Part shown: piece after piece, positions 6,938 through 9,473 of the stretch
How the letters are laid out: every line of letters starts with the position of its first letter
Numbering within the stretch: position 1 is the stretch's first letter
Assembly (NCBI GenBank): GCA_022402405.1
Contig: JAKRSG010000267.1
Location: forward strand, 1-9,473
Origin: Bacteroidia bacterium
Lineage (GTDB): Bacteria; Bacteroidota; Bacteroidia; UKL13-3
DNA: 9,473 bases
Direction: 5' to 3'
Translations under genes and position numbers: made by a program
Notes under the pieces: generated by a model
The model's input: only the letters and a program-made list of their open reading frames with translations
Databases searched by the model: none
Told to the model about the DNA's origin: nothing

Positions 6938-7083
6938 GAGATTCTTCGCTTCACTCCGTTGCGCTCAGAAAGACAAAATTTTGAAACTAACAGGCAGGAA
7001 GGTTTGAGGCTGCTTCGCAGCCTCAAACCTTCCTGCCATTGAAAATAAGTAAATAACGCGTCAAAGCGTTAGCGAAGAATCTC
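6938..7083. repeat. 146-bp palindromic element with 13-bp terminal inverted repeats (MITE/REP-like)
   Basis: GAGATTCTTCGCT (6938-6950) and its perfect reverse complement AGCGAAGAATCTC (7071-7083) bound the element. A perfect 21-bp hairpin sits almost exactly at the centre. The element is richer in G+C than its flanks. Phrases like AGATTCTTCGCT followed by CTCAGAAAGACA resemble intergenic repeats I recall from other Bacteroidota genomes, but this could not be checked. No clear target-site duplication and no coding capacity are seen. Confidence 0.6.
6993..7037. repeat. Perfect 21-bp inverted repeat with a 3-base loop
   Basis: The arms 6993-7013 (starting GGCAGGAAGG) and 7017-7037 (ending CCTTCCTGCC) are perfect reverse complements around the loop TTC. 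No T-run follows on either strand, and neither neighbouring gene reads into it, so it does not look like an ordinary terminator. It is the core of the larger element. Confidence 0.85.
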
Positions 7084-7161
7084 TGAACTTTTCTTGGATA
7101 ACAATGATTTTTTATTAAAACAATCTTAATAATAAGCTTTTACAAGACTCGTTGATAAGTC

Positions 7162-8010
7162 ATGAAAACCTTATCTAATTATTTTTTGCTTATGGGGGTA
7201 GCTTCTATAAGCATGAGTTTTGGCCACAAATCTGATTCGCAAAAAGTGCGAGAAGAGTTTGTTAGTAATCCTGGATTTAGTCATTACGGAAAATGTGTGC
7301 TACTCAAATTGCACAATCCAAATGCTAGCAAAGTAGATTATTCTATTTCGGCAGGGCACCAACTGCTGGCATCAGATTCTAGCTATCAGAATTTAGTAGT
7401 AACCGAAAATGTTTTTGTTTCGCTTATGCCCAATGAAAGAAAATCTATTCCCATCTATGCCATGTGCACCGAGTCTCATGATGCAGCTCCGGGCTCAAAC
7501 CAAATTAGTTATACAACCATTCCAAAACAGAACAAAAACCTGAGCGAATTAAGTAAACTTATAGCCAAAGAAAAACTTTACACCAGCGAAGCACAGCAAT
7601 CTGTTTGGTGTTTAGTAGAAAATCAATCGCTTGAAAGAATTGCAGGATTCGACACCAGCGCGGTAAGAAAATTACAGAGTAAAGTAGCTCAATTAACCCA
7701 TCAAAAAATGCCAGCTCCTCCTTCCAAAACAGATTATAAAAGGAACTATTACGCCACCCCAAGTGTTATGAAAGTAAAGGTTGGAGGCTCGTACAGTTTT
7801 AATTTCCCGCGCACCAAAAGCGTGCAAATTGCTATGTTCAACAGACAAAATGTATTGGTAAGAGAATTGTATAAAAACGAACAGGAAACTCCCGGTAGAA
7901 AAACTATTAACTACGCTTTTGATGCCACCGTTTACACAGAACCTGTGTACTACATGCGTATGTTTGTGGATGGCGAGAAACGTTTAGAAACTAAAATGGA
8001 TATGAACTAG
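7162..8010 (+). CDS. Secreted two-domain protein with a possible thioester-like motif, function unknown
   Basis: The 282-residue protein has an N-terminal signal peptide (about 1-21, MKTLSNYFLLMGVASISMSF). The first domain (about 35-160) has three cysteines, C45, C102 and C150, and the segment AMCTESHDAAPG followed by SEAQQSVWCLVEN (142-154). The Q-x-x-V-W arrangement at 145-149, downstream of a cysteine, resembles the hydrophobic-Q-x-x-hydrophobic-W motif of bacterial thioester domains, which form a Cys-Gln crosslink; this is a resemblance only. The second part (about 198-282) has a beta-sandwich pattern with VQIAMFNRQNVLVRELY and PVYYMRMFVDGEKR, like FlgD/type IX-secreted Ig-type domains. 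A proline-rich linker (about 182-190) joins them. The stop codon shares the palindrome CTAG with the accD stop. I do not recognise the family. Confidence 0.75.
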   Translation: MKTLSNYFLLMGVASISMSFGHKSDSQKVREEFVSNPGFSHYGKCVLLKLHNPNASKVDYSISAGHQLLASDSSYQNLVVTENVFVSLMPNERKSIPIYAMCTESHDAAPGSNQISYTTIPKQNKNLSELSKLIAKEKLYTSEAQQSVWCLVENQSLERIAGFDTSAVRKLQSKVAQLTHQKMPAPPSKTDYKRNYYATPSVMKVKVGGSYSFNFPRTKSVQIAMFNRQNVLVRELYKNEQETPGRKTINYAFDATVYTEPVYYMRMFVDGEKRLETKMDMN

Positions 8011-8873
8011 TTCTTAGGTTCAAACCCTTTTTTTGTCATGTGACGTAATAACTCGTCTAATTTAGATTTGAGCTCAGTACGGTTAACTATCAAATCCAAA
8101 AAGCCGTGCTCGAGCACAAATTCTGAACTTTGAAAGCCTTTAGGTAGGTCTTTACCAATGGTTTCGCGTATTACACGCGGACCAGCAAAGCCAATTAATG
8201 CCTCAGGTTCGGCAATATTTACATCGCCTAACATAGCAAAACTGGCTGTTACGCCACCCGTGGTTGGGTCGGTTAACAGCGAAATATACGGTATACCGGC
8301 CTGACCCAATAAGGCTAATTTAGCGGATGTTTTGGCCATTTGCATTAACGAAAATGCAGCTTCCATCATCCTAGCCCCACCTGATTTTGATATAATTAAT
8401 AAAGGAATTTTATTCTCTCTTGCATAATCGATGGCACGAGCAATTTTCTCACCCACAACACTACCCATACTTCCACCGATAAACCCAAAATCCATGCAAG
8501 CTACAACCAATTTAACTTCCTCGCTGATATTACCCACCGCTACGCGCATAGCATCTGTCATGCCACTCTTAGTTTGCGATTCTTTTAAACGCTTAGCATA
8601 TTCCTTGGTATCTTTAAATTGAAGTGGGTCGCCGGGCATAATACCTGCAAATAACTCCTCGAATTGATCGCCAAATAATATTTCGAAATATTCGTGAGAA
8701 CCCACCTTATCGTGGTAATTACAGTTAGGACAAACATAAGCATTTGCCTGATGGTCTGTAACTAATAAGGTTTTTTTACACCTACTGCATTTATGCCATA
8801 ATCCGTCTGGAACAGATTTTTTCTCCGATGTTAGGGTAGTGATTCCTTCTTTTACACGTTTATACCAACTCAT
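8007..8873 (-). CDS. accD: Acetyl-CoA carboxylase carboxyltransferase subunit beta
   Basis: AccD pairs with AccA to move carboxyl from biotin on AccB to acetyl-CoA, making malonyl-CoA for fatty acid synthesis. From the ATG at 8873 it is 288 residues, the usual size. The N-terminal zinc ribbon has C29, C32, C48 and C51 (CSRC and CPNC). The carboxyltransferase core shows ISKSGGARMMEAAFSLMQMA, SLLTDPTTGGVTASFAMLGD, IGFAGPRVIRETIG and LPKGFQSSEFVLEHGFLD. The frame is open upstream to 8927, but MSWYKRVKEG is the typical N-terminus and is preceded by AAAGGG six bases before the ATG, a modest Shine-Dalgarno-like site. accA and accBC are not in the window. It is convergent with the secreted protein gene, overlapping by four bases, and divergent from the sensor gene at 9042. 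Confidence 0.97.
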   Translation of the reverse strand: MSWYKRVKEGITTLTSEKKSVPDGLWHKCSRCKKTLLVTDHQANAYVCPNCNYHDKVGSHEYFEILFGDQFEELFAGIMPGDPLQFKDTKEYAKRLKESQTKSGMTDAMRVAVGNISEEVKLVVACMDFGFIGGSMGSVVGEKIARAIDYARENKIPLLIISKSGGARMMEAAFSLMQMAKTSAKLALLGQAGIPYISLLTDPTTGGVTASFAMLGDVNIAEPEALIGFAGPRVIRETIGKDLPKGFQSSEFVLEHGFLDLIVNRTELKSKLDELLRHMTKKGFEPKN

Positions 8874-8966
8874 TTTTTTCCCTTTAAAATAAGGTTCGAA
8901 ATAAAGTATTGAAGCTAAATATACCAAGAAAATAAATTATATATCTGAAATTGAGCCAAATAAGAG

Positions 8967-8978
8967 TTTGGTTCAGCC
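8967..8978 (-). repeat. Dispersed word GGCTGAACCAAA, copy 5
   Basis: Exact copy on the minus strand, in the 168-bp gap between accD and the sensor gene. Here the TTTGGTTC part can also pair with GAGCCAAA at 8953-8960 to make an 8-bp stem with one G-T pair, a feature the other copies do not share. Confidence 0.6.
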
Positions 8979-9041
8979 ATAATATTAGCTTTGCTCGAAA
9001 TGTTTGAGAAAGCATAAAGAATAATTCGCATTTTCGTAACA

Positions 9042-9473
9042 ATGCGAGTTTTACTCATTTTAAGTATGTTACTTTCTGGTTGGCTGTATGCCCAACCTGT
9101 TTTGTATTATACAGATTCTACCCAAGAGCTGGAACTTGCTAAATACAGTGCCTTTCTAGAAAAAAACAAAGGCGAGGCCAGCATATTAGATATGCTAGAA
9201 TTGCCGGGTAGCAGCTTTATTAAAAATGAAAGCGGACTCCTATTCTTTGAGAAAAATAGAGCTAAGCCAGATGTTTGGCTGCGGTTTGATATGATGTATT
9301 TTGGGGGAAACTCTAAAAATGCAGTGGTGGAAGTAAATAATCCACTTATAGATGAAATTGCTTTTTATTGGGTTCAGAACAATACCATTATAGACAGTAA
9401 TTTATGTGGTGATGATGTTCCTTTTTACCAAAGAGATATTCATTATCGCAACCCTATTTTTAAAGTTAGTTTC
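9042..9473 (+). CDS. 7TMR-DISM extracellular domain protein, probable sensor (3' part cut by window edge)
   Basis: The first 144 residues are visible and the frame is open to the window end. A signal peptide (MRVLLILSMLLSGWLYAQ, about 1-18) is followed by a region matching the 7TMR-DISM extracellular domain 2: VWLRFDMMYFGGNSKNAVVEV, then NNPLIDEIAFYWV, and GDDVPFYQRDIHYRNPIF near the cut end (residues about 83-142, cited in parts). Full proteins of this type continue into seven membrane helices and an intracellular output such as a histidine kinase, a cyclase or a DNA-binding domain; which one applies here cannot be seen. The DISMED2 fold is carbohydrate-binding-like, so the ligand may be a sugar or envelope fragment. 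The ATG is preceded by CATTTTCG and five bases, similar to the arrangement at the gene at 396. Confidence 0.85.
   Translation, partial: MRVLLILSMLLSGWLYAQPVLYYTDSTQELELAKYSAFLEKNKGEASILDMLELPGSSFIKNESGLLFFEKNRAKPDVWLRFDMMYFGGNSKNAVVEVNNPLIDEIAFYWVQNNTIIDSNLCGDDVPFYQRDIHYRNPIFKVSF

Larger units (their letters stand above)
6838..7161. other. 324-bp divergent intergenic region
   Basis: The region separates the LUD gene (-) and the secreted protein gene (+), so it must hold two outward promoters. The end near the LUD gene has TTTTTTTG (about 6873-6866) and the weak box TAAATTGC. The middle is filled by the nested inverted-repeat element at 6938-7083. The last 78 bases before 7162 are AT-rich, with TAATAAGCTTTTAC near 7129-7142 but no clean promoter match. 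No open reading frame of note and no RNA gene was recognised. Confidence 0.7.

Noticed and set aside
6993..7037. CRISPR or tRNA-like structure in the intergenic hairpin
   Set aside because: There is one palindrome, no regularly spaced repeats, and no cloverleaf or tRNA consensus bases.
8874..8927. Longer accD start adding 18 residues
   Set aside because: MSWYKRVKEG at 8873 is the usual AccD start and has an AAAGGG site in front; the extension is AT-rich and non-conserved in character.

Overview
This window looks like a stretch of chromosome from an AT-rich member of the Bacteroidota. The evidence is the close fit of AccD, RF1, LpxH, ApaG and a 188-residue lineage-type hypothetical protein to Bacteroidota forms, weak or absent Shine-Dalgarno sites, and upstream boxes resembling the Bacteroidota -7 element TAnnTTTG. 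No database search was possible; all assignments are from reading the sequence. There are no RNA genes, CRISPR arrays, transposase genes or prophage genes that I can see.

Layout, left to right: a ruvA gene on the minus strand cut by the left edge (1-306); a small secreted MORN-like protein (396-722, +); a minus-strand pair, SulP anion transporter (2746-1214) followed by apaG (1105-719); a conserved acidic protein of unknown function (2867-3433, +); prfA for release factor 1 (4505-3435, -) with its own promoter; a tight minus-strand operon of LUD-domain protein, lpxH and a secreted propeller-like protein (6837-4611); a 324-bp intergenic region with a nested inverted-repeat element; a secreted protein with a possible thioester-like motif (7162-8010, +); accD (8873-8007, -); and the start of a 7TMR-DISM-type sensor (9042 to the right edge, +).

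The genes are mostly housekeeping: recombination (ruvA), translation termination (prfA), lipid A synthesis (lpxH) and fatty acid synthesis (accD), mixed with envelope proteins of unknown function. lpxH and accD both feed envelope lipid synthesis but are not in one operon. All three convergent gene pairs meet with their stop codons overlapping or one base apart. All three genes of the LUD-lpxH-propeller operon start with a non-ATG codon.

The most striking non-gene signal is a short word, GGCTGAACCAAA, present four times exactly and a fifth time with one end mismatch, on both strands, in different reading frames and in two intergenic regions. By base composition less than one copy in a thousand such windows is expected. 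It resembles the behaviour of a DNA uptake, Chi-like or other chromosome-wide signal sequence. The second signal is a roughly 146-bp element with 13-bp terminal inverted repeats around a perfect 21-bp hairpin, which looks like a miniature mobile or REP-like element.
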